A stretch of 64,000 bases of DNA from Epiperipatus broadwayi (GCA_028023455.1 JAQFVV010000020.1:12068385-12132384), one strand, 5' to 3'; numbered from the stretch's first letter, positions 1-12,512 are shown. Notes: generated from the letters alone by a model not told the origin. Translations and numbers: made by a program.

Positions 1-510
1 CCAAGCTCATTTGTTTATATAATCATATACATCTAAACTCACTATTATATGTAGAGTTTGATACTCTTATTAACAGGATGTGTAAGCATATGAAATATTG
101 ATCATGTGATATTGATGATTTTATATCTATCCTGCTCATATGATAGTGGTGACAGTGGTTTTTGAAAAACCAAAGTTACCAAAATGTACAGATACTGAAC
201 TGAGTTCAAATTTATATGACTATATAAGCAAATGAGCTTATTTTTATCTTGGACTCCTAGCTTTATAGTTAACCAAATAAGTAAAAGGTGGCTGATGGAG
301 CGCTGCATTATCTCCTAAGATTGAGGTGCAGTGCTCTGCTCTCAAATCCAAGGCTCTTCACTGATGAAAGCCACAAGCTAAAAACTAATCTGGAGATGTT
401 GGATGAGTAGGCACTAGATAGGGATTTTATGGACAAACCTGCCTGTATCCATTGATTACGAAGGCTGGCACTTGGTGGCATTACTGTATGGAGAGTTTGG
501 TACTCTTGCT
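1..510. repeat. S-family repeat: inverted fragment then one plus-strand unit
   Basis: Bases about 53-510 match a unit that recurs near 4.6, 5.1, 23.1, 46.7-48.0, 50.0 and 56.2 kb; its core reads like GATGAGTAGGCACTAGATAG. The start (about 54-68) and end (about 494-507) both carry a GAGTTTGRTACTCTT-like motif about 440 bp apart, as expected for one unit of a tandem or dispersed family. Bases 1-30 are the reverse complement of the internal stretch near 215-242, so a head-to-head inverted fragment begins outside the window. The repeat abuts RTE LINE sequence at about 510/511. No coding capacity is seen. Confidence 0.8.
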
Positions 511-2206
511 GTTCTTTATTACTATATAATTCTTGATAGACCTTTTCTACACATTTCACAATGTCACGTCTCTTTTTAGTAATAGTTCCATATTTTTTTA
601 TTCCAGATGTTGTTTTACACTCTTGAGAATTTTATTATCTTCTACAGCTTTCCTTACTAGTTCACAATTATACTTTCTTATATCATTATCAACTCTTTTT
701 CACATCATTTTACAAAATTTGAGATATTCAATCCTACTTATATCATTTTATATATCTTCATATTCCTTCTTTTCTTCATAAAGTCTTCAGTCTCATTAGA
801 AGTTTTATTGCTCAATCACTGCTCTGCTTTGCTAGCTATCTTTGTTGCAGTTTTTAAAAGTGTATCAGTTATTTTTCTATTAATTTCATTTAAATCTGAA
901 TCATGTTCAAAATCTACTAATACTTGAAACCGATTTGTAAGTTCTAATTTAAATTCATTAGAATGTTTCTGAAGATTAGGAATATCAACTGTAAATATTG
1001 TTTTACTTAATAATTTCTGTCTCTCTAGTTTTGCATTAACACATATCTTACACCTTACTAATCGATGATCACTTCCTGTGTTAAATTTATTAAGACCATT
1101 ACAATCTTGAAATATGTATTTCCTGTTAGTCAAAATATAATCCAATTCTGATGTACCTTCATTTGGATACTTCCATGTCCATTTAACATTTTTCTCAAAA
1201 AAAATAAAAAGAATACATAATATAAAGTTTTTATTTTTCTGCAAATTCCACAAGTCTGTGTCCTCTCTCATTTCTATTACCATAACCAAAATTACCTACA
1301 GCACTTTCATCTTTCATTCATTTATCAATTCTAGCACTAAAGACTCCCATAAAATTTTAAAATGTTATTTAGTCTAATCAAAAGTCTTCTGTATATCCAT
1401 ATAAAAATCATCTATTACTTTATCACTATGAGAATGTATTGGGGCACAAATCTGAATTATCTTCTTTTACCATCTGCTATTGAACTGAATAACTTATCTT
1501 GCCACACTGTCTGATATACCATCCACTTCCACAATGTTGTTCTTCGACTTTCTTTTATAATGAATTATATACCATTTGTATTTTTCAATATTTGTGCCTT
1601 TGTAATAGAGTATATGTTCACTTTTCAAATCAATTGTTTTTTCATCTTTTATTCTAATTTCACAAATTCCAATAATGTGCCATTAGATATGAGACAGTTC
1701 TTCTAATTATTGCAATCTTCCTTTACTTGAAAGTGATTTGCAGTTGTAAGTACCTAAATAAAACATCATCATTAAATGGCAGCCTGGGTCTGGCATCTTT
1801 GTTCAGGACTACTGCCCTGGTTGATGACTTTACAGACTTCTGGTGATAAGAGCCATGATTTTTTTTTGTCTGTCATGATTGTATATATCTATTAGATTTA
1901 AAAATTCATTTATATACATATTCACTATGCCTTTTCAGGCAGCTGGGAAGAAAGACCATGGTGTTTCTTGATCTTAAACTCAGAGATAAAAAGCAAATAA
2001 TCTCACACTATGCTGGCTAATGTGTCTTGGTGAGCAGCCTATCCAAGTTCTTATACTATATGAATTATCACATAGTTAAAACAGCTGCAATGAGAAAAAC
2101 ATATAAAGTGGATATTAGGAAATTTGCCCTGCTCAATTCTTTTAAGATTTCCAAGATTCATGAAAGAGTCTCTCTTCAGTTTACAGCAAACTCCATTCTG
2201 CAGTCA
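511..2206 (-). mobile_element. RTE-clade LINE copy 1: 5' portion, decayed
   Basis: The minus strand is homologous over its length to the 5' part of the RTE elements at 8.3-11.6 and 24.5-27.8 kb. The order on the minus strand is 5' leader (ends at the CTGCAG near 2200), APE-type endonuclease, linker, and the first codons before the reverse transcriptase. The longest remaining frame (816-1289) keeps the endonuclease end, including the S-D-H-R catalytic histidine motif near 1066-1077. Several stops and indels interrupt it. The reverse transcriptase and 3' tail are missing because the copy stops at the S repeat at about 510. Loss of the 3' part is unusual, since LINE insertions normally lose the 5' part; deletion or later replacement is the likely cause. 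Confidence 0.85.
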
Positions 2207-3267
2207 ATGAAATAAGAGTGATGTTTCTATGCATTCCTTTTCACATTGTTGTTCTATGAGATAGGGGAGATACCTGTATGTTTACATCTGTGTAGCCTAG
2301 CTCTATAAAAATGAGCACTGAAGAAGAAGTTATTGTTTTTCTGAAATGTTAACTGATAGGCATTGAAGTTTAATCTCCAGATAATATATATATATATTAA
2401 AGTTCAAGTGATCCATATCATAATATATATATATATAAATGTGTGTGTGTGTGTAATTTTATATGAATCACAAACTAAAACAAAAAAATTCAAATCAACA
2501 CTGCTATTACTTCCTATTAGTTTATTAGGTATATTTGGAAGAGTTTCATAAGCAAGTTCCTACAATTTTAACATCTAACCCAACTAAATGATAGCTATTA
2601 ATATAATGTTTAAAATTTAAAAAAATCATTTATCACCATGAATGTACATTTGAAAAGATTTATAGGTAATAATATTTATAAAACTGTTACAAATCCAAAT
2701 TTATTGACAAACTATCAAACTAAAGACACAAATCTGTTTAGAATTAATAAATTTTCCTTAAAGTTATTTATATATTAGTCATATAAAAAATAAATCAAAT
2801 TATTGCTTTAAAAATAAATCATAAATAAATAATATACATATTTGTAAAAAATGTCTAAAAATATAAAACTTTGAAGCAACTCTTGTAACACTAATTTGCT
2901 AATAATACTTGTATTAAAAATAGATAACAGCAGTAACAATATGAACAAAGTGATTATATTAATATTTCTGAGTAACCATTATTTGGAATGAAAGATCTAT
3001 TGTATTAAACAACTCTGAGTGAAAAGAGAAATCATCGCTATTTAATGCAGTAAAATAAGTACCGTAATGAAGGCAATATTATAATGGTAAGTTTGTTATG
3101 TTTGTCCACAGATTTTTCACTCTTGATATCACATTCAAGAATGAATAAAACCAAGAAAAACTAAAATAATATTTGAAAAAAAAAATTGTATTAATATATA
3201 AATAAACTTATCTATTTTTTAACAATTAAGAGATTATAGTTCATAATTTTTTAAATATAAAATTGTA
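2207..3267. other. AT-rich spacer with microsatellites
   Basis: No gene is seen. The stretch holds short (TA)n runs near 2383-2397 and a (TA)n followed by (TG)n tract at about 2423-2454. The rest is low-complexity AT-rich DNA with no coding-like frame. Confidence 0.6.
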
Positions 3268-3445
3268 TATATGTTTGGAGATGATAATCTGGGCCAACTG
3301 ACGAGTGCTGGTTTTGCACAAAATACATATATTAGTGATTATTTATCTTTTCAACGTGTATGATCAAGTGTGTCATCAGTTTGAGATAGCATCGATAGTT
3401 GAGAGTTATGTGAAAGTCTGAGTTCAAACCCCCTATATATTATAT
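3268..3445 (+). repeat. P-family dispersed repeat, plus-strand copy
   Basis: Homologous to copies at about 5.5-6.35 kb (palindromic), 20.93-21.08 kb and 62.65-62.96 kb. Shared landmarks are a CCAACTGA(C/T)GAGTGCTG-like start, an ATTTATCTTTT block and an end of the form GTCTGRGTTCAAAYCCCC. The last motif resembles the B box of an RNA polymerase III promoter (GGTTCRANNCC), and an A-box-like TATCAGTGTTATGAG lies about 50 bp upstream of it in the other copies. A tRNA-derived SINE is one reading, although such a head normally lies at the 5' end, so the class is left open. Confidence 0.6.
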
Positions 3446-4485
3446 ATTGGAGTACAGGTATGAAAAAACCTGTACTGTAGACAACTAGTTCCCACGATGG
3501 GAGTGTGTCTAAGTCTCTAGAAGATCACGTGCCTCACCTTTTCATTTATTTTATAGACTTTTTTAATGGAATGTTTTAGAACTGATTAATTATAGCTGTT
3601 AAGTAATCTGCAAATTAAATCTCTTGCTGCCTAATTAGTTTATAAATCTGGAACGCTTATCTTTAATAAGTTTTTGTTTAATTAGTAACATTCCAAATAC
3701 GTATACAAAGTTTATTCCTTTTTTTTTCTATATTAACTCTCTGTATATATATATATATTCGTTAACAACATTTATTCTCCACTAAATATATATGTAGCAG
3801 GAAATTTAAGCCAAATTGCTTTATTTACTTTTTATTTAATATTTTTGCATTCATTTAGTAATCATTGTACGGATTTTTTGGAAACACGCGTAATATATAT
3901 AAAATTGTTTTTCTACAGCCAATGAATATTCTTTTTTTTTCTTTTTTGTATTTTTATTCATTTTTTATTATTTTTGTTTTAGTGTTATCTTTAACTAACA
4001 GACATAAGTCATCAATAAAAAGAGGAAGTCTTATGGATTCGTTTATCCTTAGGGAAAATGTATCATTAATTTATTTAGTTTTTAATTATTCTATTAAAGA
4101 TTTAAAAATATGCAAAACATTTTCATTATGCAAACAAAAACCTAGTAAAATGTTAACTGATTTTGCTACGTTTATTTATTTATTTTTTTTAAAAAAAAAA
4201 ACGATGAATAAAAGTAAAATGAAAATTTAAAATAAAATTTGATATCAAAGTTTAATAAATAGAAATTGTTCTATTTAACAAAACTGATTTAAAGAATTCT
4301 TAATTAATGCATAATATATAAATGGCTGCTTAGGGTTTTTGATTTTGTCACATATATAGGTATGTATTTTATAAGTTATGTATACCAAATAAGTCTTTTC
4401 TACAGGCAAACACATACACAATTATATCTTAAAAGTCAAAATAATAATGTGAAATGAAGTTCAAATTGATTAAAAATATTCTGAC
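3446..4485. other. AT-rich spacer, nothing recognised
   Basis: No gene is recognised. The reading frame at 3865-4230 is made of poly-T/poly-A tracts and has no family resemblance, so I treat it as chance. A (TA)n run lies near 3745-3760. Confidence 0.5.
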
Positions 4486-4496
4486 GTATACAATCT

Positions 4497-5262
4497 TCAC
4501 ATGATCACATCTCTATACTAGCACATAATTGTTGTAAACAAAGGCAAAACTCTCCATATAGTAGTGCCACCCTGTGCCAAACAGAGTAATCAATGGATGC
4601 CAGAAGGCTTATGCATAAAATCCCTATCTAGTGCCTACTCATCCAATATCCCCAAACTAGTTTCTGGCTTGTGGCCATCATCAGTGAGGAGCCTTGAATC
4701 TGAGAGCACTGCACCTAAATATTAGGACTAGTTTGGGGATATTGGATGAGTAGGCACTAGATAGGGATTTTATGCAAAAGCCTTCTGGCATCCATTGATT
4801 ACTCTGTTTGGCACAGGATGGCACTACTGTATAGAGAGTTTTGCCTTTGTTTACCACAATTATGTGCTAGTATAGAGATGTGATCATGTGATGCTTAGTG
4901 GTTTAACACAAATCCTGCCTAATAGGATAGTGGTGGCTATGGTTGTTTAAGAGCCATATGACCATATAAGATATTGAGCTTAGATTGAAAATATGATTGT
5001 GTTTTCAATTTCATTCTCATAGTTTTGTAGTAAAGTAGAGTTAAAAGGTGGCTTCTGGAGGGTTGCATTAGATTCTAAGATCTAGGTGCAGTACTCCCAG
5101 ATCCAAGGCTCCTCACTGATGATGGCCACAAGCCAAAAACTAGTTTGGGGATATTGGATGAGTAGGCACTAGATAGGGATTTTATGCACAAGCCTTCTGC
5201 AATCCATTGATTAATCTGTTTGGCACAGGGTGGCACTACTGTATGGATGGTTTTGCCTTTGT
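4497..5262. repeat. S-family inverted pair plus an additional unit
   Basis: Bases about 4497-4725 are an S copy on the minus strand, immediately followed at about 4728-4892 by a plus-strand copy. The two form a near-palindrome centred near 4728. A further plus-strand portion with a second core copy continues to 5262. The core motif GATGAGTAGGCACTAGATAG is present in both orientations. No coding capacity is seen. Confidence 0.8.
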
Positions 5263-5464
5263 TTATATACAATCTTTGCAGATTTCCTAATTGTATCACA
5301 TGAATTATTTACATTTTGTCTAGATTTCATGAGCATTCAGCATAAAAATGATTAGGATAAGTGGGTTCTTGCTTGTGATAGATTGCATGATGTCGGCCAT
5401 TATTTCCCACCAAATGAATAGTCGAAAAAATTTAATAAATAAATATTTATTTGAACTTAATTTA

Positions 5465-6345
5465 CAAATGCTGTATTTACTTAGAGAAGATTTGAATCCA
5501 GACTTTCAATCTCTCTTTAATCATCCACTCCATCTTGTACAACCAATGCACATGACCACATAATGACCACATACATGTGAAAAAGATAAATGATCAATAC
5601 ACCTATTTCATAGTGAACTAGCACTCATCAGTTGATTTGTGTCATTAACTCCCACACATACATATAATCAATGCTTGGTTCATATTAAAATAGCAAATCT
5701 TCAAACTTTAATGGCCAGGCTTCAATCTTCTCCATTGTCCAACTCTTTAGCCATCCATACCATTGTGATTATGTCAAGTTCAAAGTCAATGTTTTGAATT
5801 TTTATTGTCATACCCATGTTGACCATAAGTTATTGTGATCCCTCATATGTACGACTTTAAGTTCATTTAAATACACAGATGAGGGATGTCAGAATATAGG
5901 CTGAATTTGTAATATTTAAACACAAATATTTTAGCTTGTATTCTTCCCATCCCTCTTCCATGTATTTAAATGGGTTTAAGGTCCCATATATGAGGGATCA
6001 GTATGACTTATGGTCAATATGAGTATGACAACAGAAATTGGAAAACAAGAACTTTGAGCTTGACATCATCAGATTTTCAATGATATGGATGGCTGAAGAG
6101 TTGGAGAGTAGAGAAGATTGAAGCCTATCCATTAAAATTTGAAGATTTGCTATCTTAATATAAACCAAGCATTGATTATATGTATGTGTGAGAGATGATG
6201 ATTCAGTCCAACTGATAAGTGCTGATTCAGTATGGAATAGGTATATTGATCATTTACCTTTTTCACATGTATGTGGTCATATGTATTGGTTATATAAGAT
6301 GGAATTGATGACTAAAGTAAGCTTGAAAGTCTGGGTTCAAATCCC
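5465..6345. repeat. P-family long palindrome (foldback), ~0.88 kb
   Basis: The left half (about 5490-5900) and right half (about 5940-6345) are imperfect reverse complements. Matching pairs include GAAGATTTGAATCCAGACTTTC near 5485 with the GTCTGGGTTCAAATCCCC end near 6329-6346, the AGATTGAAGCC block near 6116 with GGCTTCAATCT near 5728, and GAGGGATCA near 5992 with TGATCCCTC near 5849. The centre lies at about 5920. Single-arm relatives occur at 3.3, 21.0 and 62.7 kb. It could be a foldback transposon or two copies inserted head to head. Confidence 0.75.
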
Positions 6346-6379
6346 CTAATTACATCTAGTTTAAAGTATATATATATAT

Positions 6380-6404
6380 TGTAACAGGCACGTATGCTGT
6401 TACA
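6380..6404. other. Terminal hairpin of repeat B copy 1
   Basis: TGTAACAG, a 9-nt loop and CTGTTACA form a perfect 8-bp inverted repeat exactly where homology between the two B copies begins. The other copy has TGTAATGG/CCATTACA at 12513-12537, so two base pairs differ and both remain paired. Confidence 0.8.
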
Positions 6405-7015
6405 TTTTTTTTTTTAAATTAAACCTGAAAAATAAAATTTCGCAAATAAAAACTTCTTTTTTTTTAATAATTAAAAATTGAAAATTAAAAATCATCTAAA
6501 CTCTAATATATAAAATTGCACAGATAAAAAATTATTAAACGAAAACTTTATTAACAAGAAAAAAAAGTATTTTAAAACCAAATTTTCAGTAAAGATTTAA
6601 AGATAAAAATATATCTAAGTTTGTACAAAAAAATTAATTAATGTTATTGAAAAATGGAAGTGATTATTTTAATTAGTCCAAGTGAACTAGCCCTTGGGCA
6701 TTTCATAATATTTAATCAAAGGTCAGATAGGAGAGGAAAAGCAATAGGAACAGAATGGCCAATGAAAGAAATCCATCGGGAAAACGGACCTCAACAAAAA
6801 GACCAGCCTCATCATCATGATGTAATGTTGAGTTAATCCGCAAAATTAATATAAAAGAAAAAGTTTGGAAATAAATGTTAGTAAGTGAAGAAAGAGCTGG
6901 GAGAGATGTGTGATAGCAGTGGTGATATGTGTTAGTGCGGAGTTGAAGGAGAAAGGATTGAAAAGACACACTCTTCAATCCCTTCAGTTTTGTTAAAAGG
7001 AAAGAGAAATGACAT

Positions 7016-7105
7016 AGTTTTTCCTATATTGAGGACCACAGGACATTGGGACAATTAACAAGTTTTTCCTATATTGAGGACCACAGGACATTGGGACAAT
7101 TAACA
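7016..7105 (+). repeat. 45-bp tandem duplication inside repeat B copy 1
   Basis: Two identical 45-bp units (7016-7060 and 7061-7105) start with AGTTTTTCCTATATTGAGGA. The homologous place in the second B copy (about 13152-13196) has a single unit, so the duplication arose in this copy after the two separated. Confidence 0.9.
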
Positions 7106-8316
7106 CTGGAACCCAAATGGCAATGATTTAAAGATGAACTTTTCTAAACGTAAGAAATATATAATTAATGAACATTTCTAAACAAAAAGAACTCTAAATG
7201 CTAAACTTTTCAATATTCTAAATAGAAGAATTTCCTATCTGATTAAATTATTTATTGTTTTATTGAATGTATTTTTTTTAAAATCATTTCCATTTTTATT
7301 TTTTTATTTTTTATTAATATTGTCTAAATTATTTAAATGCATTAAATTTAAGTTGGGCATAGACGCTTGCATAGATTTGTTCACGTTTAATTATGTTTTG
7401 TTTTCATATTTGATTAAAATATATAGACATTCGGTAAATAATGATATCTTACGTTGAATATCTAAATGTATTTATTCGGATGTCTTTTTAGTTATTGGTG
7501 TCAATGCGGCATCTTATGATGAATGCCATTGGGTTTCTTGTGAATTCCCTCTGCAATTACATCAATGACTTTATATTTTGATCATTTATGTTTATTTTGA
7601 AATGTTTTTGAGCATGTAATCTATGTAGTCGATCTATGCTCAACATTAAAAAACAAACTTTTATAAATCCATCTGTGCAAACTTATATAAATGTTAAATT
7701 TAAATCAGGCGTGAATGGCTATATAGATTTGTAAAGTTATATTAGTTTTATTAGGGGAGGGTAATCTTGGGTTATTTGTTTCATAGTTAAATTGGGTTGG
7801 ATATATTGGTGTAATTAGTAGATGTAATACAAGATTTGCTATGTGCAGAATTGCAGTATACACAGCACACCCCCATTTTGCCTATGGAAGGGATATTAAG
7901 ACGAAAAACACAGTTCCTTCCTATGGAGTTTTTTTTTATTGCTCTTATCAGATAGATGTAGTATTCCTATCTGGACGAGAGTCAATTTCTTCTCTTAACC
8001 CTGCTGTTCAGATGTACATTCCTGACAGTATGGTATTTTGTGCTATCTTATTCATATTACATTCAATACATCGATATATCAAATGGATTGAGTTGGTTTA
8101 ACTGTGAACTTTTGGCCTAAGATTAAATAAGGGATAGAATATTTTCTTTTCAAATGCAATCTATGTAGTCTATTCATACTCAACACTCTAAATAAAACTA
8201 CTAAACTCATCTGTGCAAACTTATAATAGCTTATAAAAGTTAAAATGTAAAATCAAATTCTAAAATCAAGTTAAAATCCAAAGTAAAAGTTATTGTAGCA
8301 TCTTTTAAATCTTATA

Positions 8317-11300
8317 TCATCATCATCATTATCAACCATTATCAATCCACTGCAGGATGAAGGTCTCTCCAAGTTTAATCCATCTTCTCCGATCTTTAGC
8401 TTCTCTTCTCCACATCACCCCTACACATTTTCTTATTTCATCCATCCATCTTACATGTGGTCTCCTTCTGGGTCTTTTACAATCTCTTGGAATCCAGTTT
8501 AAAATTTCAATTGTCCATCTATTATCATCTCTTCTAGCAATATGTCCAGCCCAACTCCACTTCAATCTTTTAATTTTTTCAATGAGGTCAGTAACACCTG
8601 TTTGTTCTCTTACCCATACATTGCGTTTTCGATCTCTTCTTGTTACTCCCAACATACATCTCTCCATACTTCTTTGAGTGGTCTGAAGTCTCTGTATTGA
8701 TCTTCTATTAAGTGTCCAAGTCTCAGATCCATAAGTAAGAACTGGTAAAACACATTTGTTAAAAACCTTTCTTTTCAAACACATAGGCATATTTCCTTTT
8801 AATATCAAGTTATTTCTACCAAAAGCACTCCAACCAAGTTTAATTCTATGATTAATTTCCTCTATTATGTTTCCATCTGTATTAATAATCTGACCAAGGT
8901 ATTTGTAACTCTTAACTTCTTCTAATTCATCATAATCAATCTTTATTTTCATATTTGGAGCAAATCGATTAAACATTACTTTAGTCTTTTTAACATTTAT
9001 CTTTAGTCCTACTTTCCTACTTTCATCTGATAACTCCTGCAACATTTCCTGCAGCTCAGAAGCATTATTTGCAAAAACAACTACATCATCTGCGAAATCT
9101 AAATGACTTAAATAATCTCCATTTACTTTCACTCCTTTAGTTTCCCATTTTAATCCACAAAATACTTCTTGAAGCACTGCTGTAAAAAGTTTTGGAGATA
9201 TGGAGTCACCTTGTCTTACACCTTTCTCAATGTTGACTTTCCCAGTATCATTATGTAATCTAATTGTTGCTATTGCATTTTTATAAATATTCTTTAAAAT
9301 ATGACAATATCCTGGATCTATACCTTGATGATCCAATGCTTTAATCACTGAAGAAATGTTTATAGAATCAAATGCCTTTTCATAATCTACAAATCCAAAA
9401 CATAATGACAACTCATATTCATTTGTCCTTTCTATAACTTCTCTCAATACTTGAATATGATCTACTGTACTAAAACCACTTTTAAATTCAGCTTGTTCTC
9501 TTGGTTGGTGAAAATCCAAGGTTCTCTGTAGCCGAGTTGTAATTATCTTGGTAAAAATTTTATATAAAACTGATAAAAGGCTGATAGGTCTGTAATTTCT
9601 AATATCTTCTTTATCACCTTTTTTAAATATTAATATTATTACTGCATTCTTCCAATCATCCGGTACATCTTTATCATTTAGACATTTGGTATATAACTTT
9701 GCTAATATTTTTTCTGTTTCTTCACCTGCTTCTTTTAATATATCAATTATAATTCCATCATTACCTGGAGCCTTTCCTTTTTTCATACATTTAATTGCAT
9801 TTCTCACTTCTTCATTTAAAATTCTGGGCAATTCGGAAGATGTAATAGATATAGGAGGTACTTGTTCTTTATTACTATATAATTCTTGATAAAAATCTTC
9901 TACCAATTTCATAATGTCATCCCTCTTTTTAGTAATAATTCCATCTTTTTCCTTATTCCAGATATAAATTTCCTACCAATACCAAAATGTTGTTTTACAT
10001 TCTTAAGACTTTTATTTTCTTCTACAGCTTTTCTTGCTAGTTCACAGTTATACTTTCTTATATCATTTTCAACTCTTTTCCGCACCATTTTACAAAATTC
10101 GAGATATTCAATTCTTTTTAATGCATCATTCTTGCATATCTTCATATTCCTTCTTTTCTTCATAAGTTCTCTAGTCTCAGTAGAAATTTTATTAGTCAAT
10201 TGCTGCTTTTTTCTACCAGCTATCTTTGTTGCAGTTTTTAAAAGTGTATCAGTTATTTTCATATTAATTTCATTCAAATCTGAATCATGTTCAAAATCTA
10301 CTAATACTTGAAACCGATTTGTAAGTTCTAATTTAAATTCATTAGAATGTTTCTGAAGATTAGGAATATCAACTGTAAATATAGTTTTTCTTAATAATTT
10401 TTGTCTCTCTAGTTTTACATTAACATGTATCTTACCCCTTACTAATCGATGATCACTTCCTGTGTTAAATTTATTAAGAACATTACAATCTTGAAATATG
10501 TATTTCCTGTTAGTCAAAATATAATCCAATTCTGCTGTACCTTCATTTGGATGCTTCCATGTCCATTTCCTTCTAACATTTTTCTCAAAAAAAGAATTCA
10601 TAATATAAAGTTTTTCCTTCTCTGCAAACTCCACAAGTCTATGTCCTCTCTCATTTCTATTACCATAACCAAAATTACCTACAGTCACTTTCATCTTTCA
10701 TTTGTTTACCAATTCTAGCATTAAAATCTCCCATAACAATTTTAAAATGTTGTTTACTCTGATCAAAAGCCTTTTGTACATCCATATAAAAATCTTCTAC
10801 TACTTCATCACTGTGAGAACTTGTTGGGGCATAAACCTGAATTATCTGCATTTGATATCTGCTATTAAGTTGTATAACTAATCTTGCCACTCTGTCTGAT
10901 ACACCATCAATCTCCACAATATTGTTCTTCCACTTTTTATTTATAATGAATCCTACTCCACTTGTATTTCCAATATTTGTGCCTTTATAATAGAGCATAT
11001 GTCCACTTTTTAAATCAATTGTCTCTTCACCTTTTCTTCTAACTTCACAAAGTCCAATAATATCCCATTTAATATAAGAGAGTTCTTCTTCTAATTCTTG
11101 CAATCTTCCTTCACTTGAAAGTGATCTGCAGTTGTAAGTACCTAAATAAAAAGTCATCATCAAATGGCAGCCTGGGTCCGCCTCCAGGATATTCTTAGCA
11201 CCCTCCGCCTTTGGCCACCAACCGCTGCCTTGGTTGGTGACTTTACAGCCTCCTGGGATTAAGGGCCATGCTTTATTTTTGTCTGTCATAATTGTATAAT

Positions 11301-11590
11301 TGGGAAAAATCTTTATCATTTACACAAACATTCATTCTGCCTTATCAGGCACTGAGAAGAAAGACCATGGTGTTTCTTGATCTTAAACTCAGAGGTAAAA
11401 AGCCAATAAACTCACCACGCTGTCTAATGCGTGTTGGTGAGCAGCCCATCCATGTTCGTATACTATATGAATAAACATATAGTAATAACAGCTGCAACGA
11501 CAAGAACGTATGGAGTGGACATTAGGAATTTGCCCTGCTTGGTTCCTTTAAGGCCTCCAAGAGGAATCAAAGGGTCTCCTTTCAGTTAAT
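8317..11590 (-). mobile_element. RTE-clade LINE copy 2, nearly full length, inserted in repeat B
   Basis: A minus-strand non-LTR retrotransposon. Its 3' end (about 8317-8340) is a short ATG-type repeat directly after the reverse transcriptase stop codon, so there is almost no 3' untranslated region, as is usual in the RTE clade. The 5' leader runs to about 11585-11590, where the sequence passes into repeat B through the shared GTTAAT. The second B copy shows the uninterrupted site at about 14407-14440. Compared with full-length copy 3, this insertion lacks about the first 35 bases. Confidence 0.92.
8332..11319 (-). pseudogene. RTE endonuclease-reverse transcriptase, two frameshifts
   Basis: Encodes the element's single polyprotein for target nicking and target-primed reverse transcription. 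Minus-strand pieces in order are 11319-10675 (APE endonuclease: N-C-R-S-L start, catalytic E in GLCEVRR, MGDFN at the end), 10694-9909 (rest of the endonuclease with the intact S-D-H-R at 10446-10457, then linker) and 9912-8332 (reverse transcriptase, 526 residues: F-K-K-G-D, R-Q-G-D-S, the F-A-D-D palm motif at 9085-9096, then a Cys/Arg/Trp-rich tail ending at a TGA). The two frame changes look like one-base indels: an extra base in the codons near 10680-10690, and a shortened T run near 9943-9950 relative to copy 3. All catalytic motifs I can see are present, so this copy is young or only recently dead. RTE assignment is from motif style, not a search. Confidence 0.88.
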
Positions 11591-11850
11591 TACTGGCAGT
11601 GGCTTATTTTATTCTAATATTAAAAATATTCTTAGATAAGAATTTATAAATATAAATTTCTGCTGTTCCACTGAGCTAGTGGCATTGGGCTAATGGTCGG
11701 TCAAAATAAATTTAAATAATTTTTTTAACTTACGTATCTGCCTACTATATAAATTTTCTAGGTTCAAATGCCTAGTGGCACCCTGTAGCGCAAGATTACG
11801 ATAAGCCTCATATCTCTTTCAGACCATTATAACTGGACTCCCAACATGGG
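11585..11850 (+). repeat. Repeat B copy 1, right part
   Basis: Resumes repeat B after the LINE and matches 14439-14693. Homology of the two copies ends at GACCATTATAA. It contains GGTTCAAATGCC near 11761, which is weakly like a pol III B box. Confidence 0.85.
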
Positions 11851-12512
11851 CCGATGTTTAATAAACCACAAATACCCTGAGCAAATTTTTTTAATGAAAT
11901 ATTTTTATCTACCGTATACGTTAAATCTTATAAAAGCACTGCCAGAAAAAAATAGCACATATATTAAAAATGAGAAAGAAAAGATATTAATAATTTTAAA
12001 ACTAATTTTTTTTTAAAAAAAGTCTAAAGGTTGCAATTAATGTTTCGTTTTTTTTAATGTGTATAGGCGCGCACAGTCATGTGAGTTTATGATTGTAAAT
12101 GTGGTACCTTACGATGAGTACTTTTGGGGGATTTACTTCAGTGTAACTCTATGGAAGCATTTCAATCAGTCATAAATAAGTTGGTGGTATTTATAATTGT
12201 GCTGCAAATATACACGTATAAACCCATTATTTCTTAAAACATATTTACTTCAATGCAACCTTCTTAAATAAATATTTTATATAATTCACTTGTCATGCCA
12301 TTTTGTTAGAAATGAAATATAGAGAAAATAGAATTCTTGGGGGGAGGAGGCATAAACATGGATGGTCCTTAGGAAAACGATGGTCAACAATTTTTTTGTA
12401 AAATTACTAACCGAATGTTTTTGTAAATGTCTTCATTAATCGTGTATTGTAATTACTAACCCTAAGTAAAAAATTTTTGTTTGTTTATTTTTTTTAAGCA
12501 AGTTTACTGATA
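11851..12512. other. AT-rich spacer between repeat B copies
   Basis: No gene, RNA or clear repeat is recognised. A G-rich GGGGGGAGGAGG-like patch lies near 12340-12352. The sequence is otherwise AT-rich with poly-T tracts. Confidence 0.5.

Larger units (their letters stand above)
6380..8316 (+). repeat. Repeat B copy 1, left part
   Basis: Directly repeated at 12513-14412 with high similarity over the whole length, apart from small indels. It starts with a perfect 8-bp-stem hairpin (6380-6404) and holds internal sub-repeats, for example TCTATGTAGTCKAT near 7620 and 8160. The copy is interrupted at 8316 by RTE copy 2 and resumes at about 11585. Predicted small frames such as 7263-7457 and 7841-8101 have no recognisable domain. 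They are not conserved as equal-length frames in the second copy, so I do not call genes. Confidence 0.85.

Noticed and set aside
3865-4230. 121-codon frame as a membrane protein
   Set aside because: The hydrophobic run comes from poly-T tracts; no start context or homology is evident.
7841-8101. Small gene in repeat B (also seen near 13955-14161)
   Set aside because: The frame is altered by indels between the two copies and no domain is recognised.
8357-8677. Plus-strand frames opposite the RTE coding regions (8357, 9686, 9886, 10449, 24588, 26720 and similar)
   Set aside because: They are antisense shadows of the minus-strand endonuclease-reverse transcriptase.
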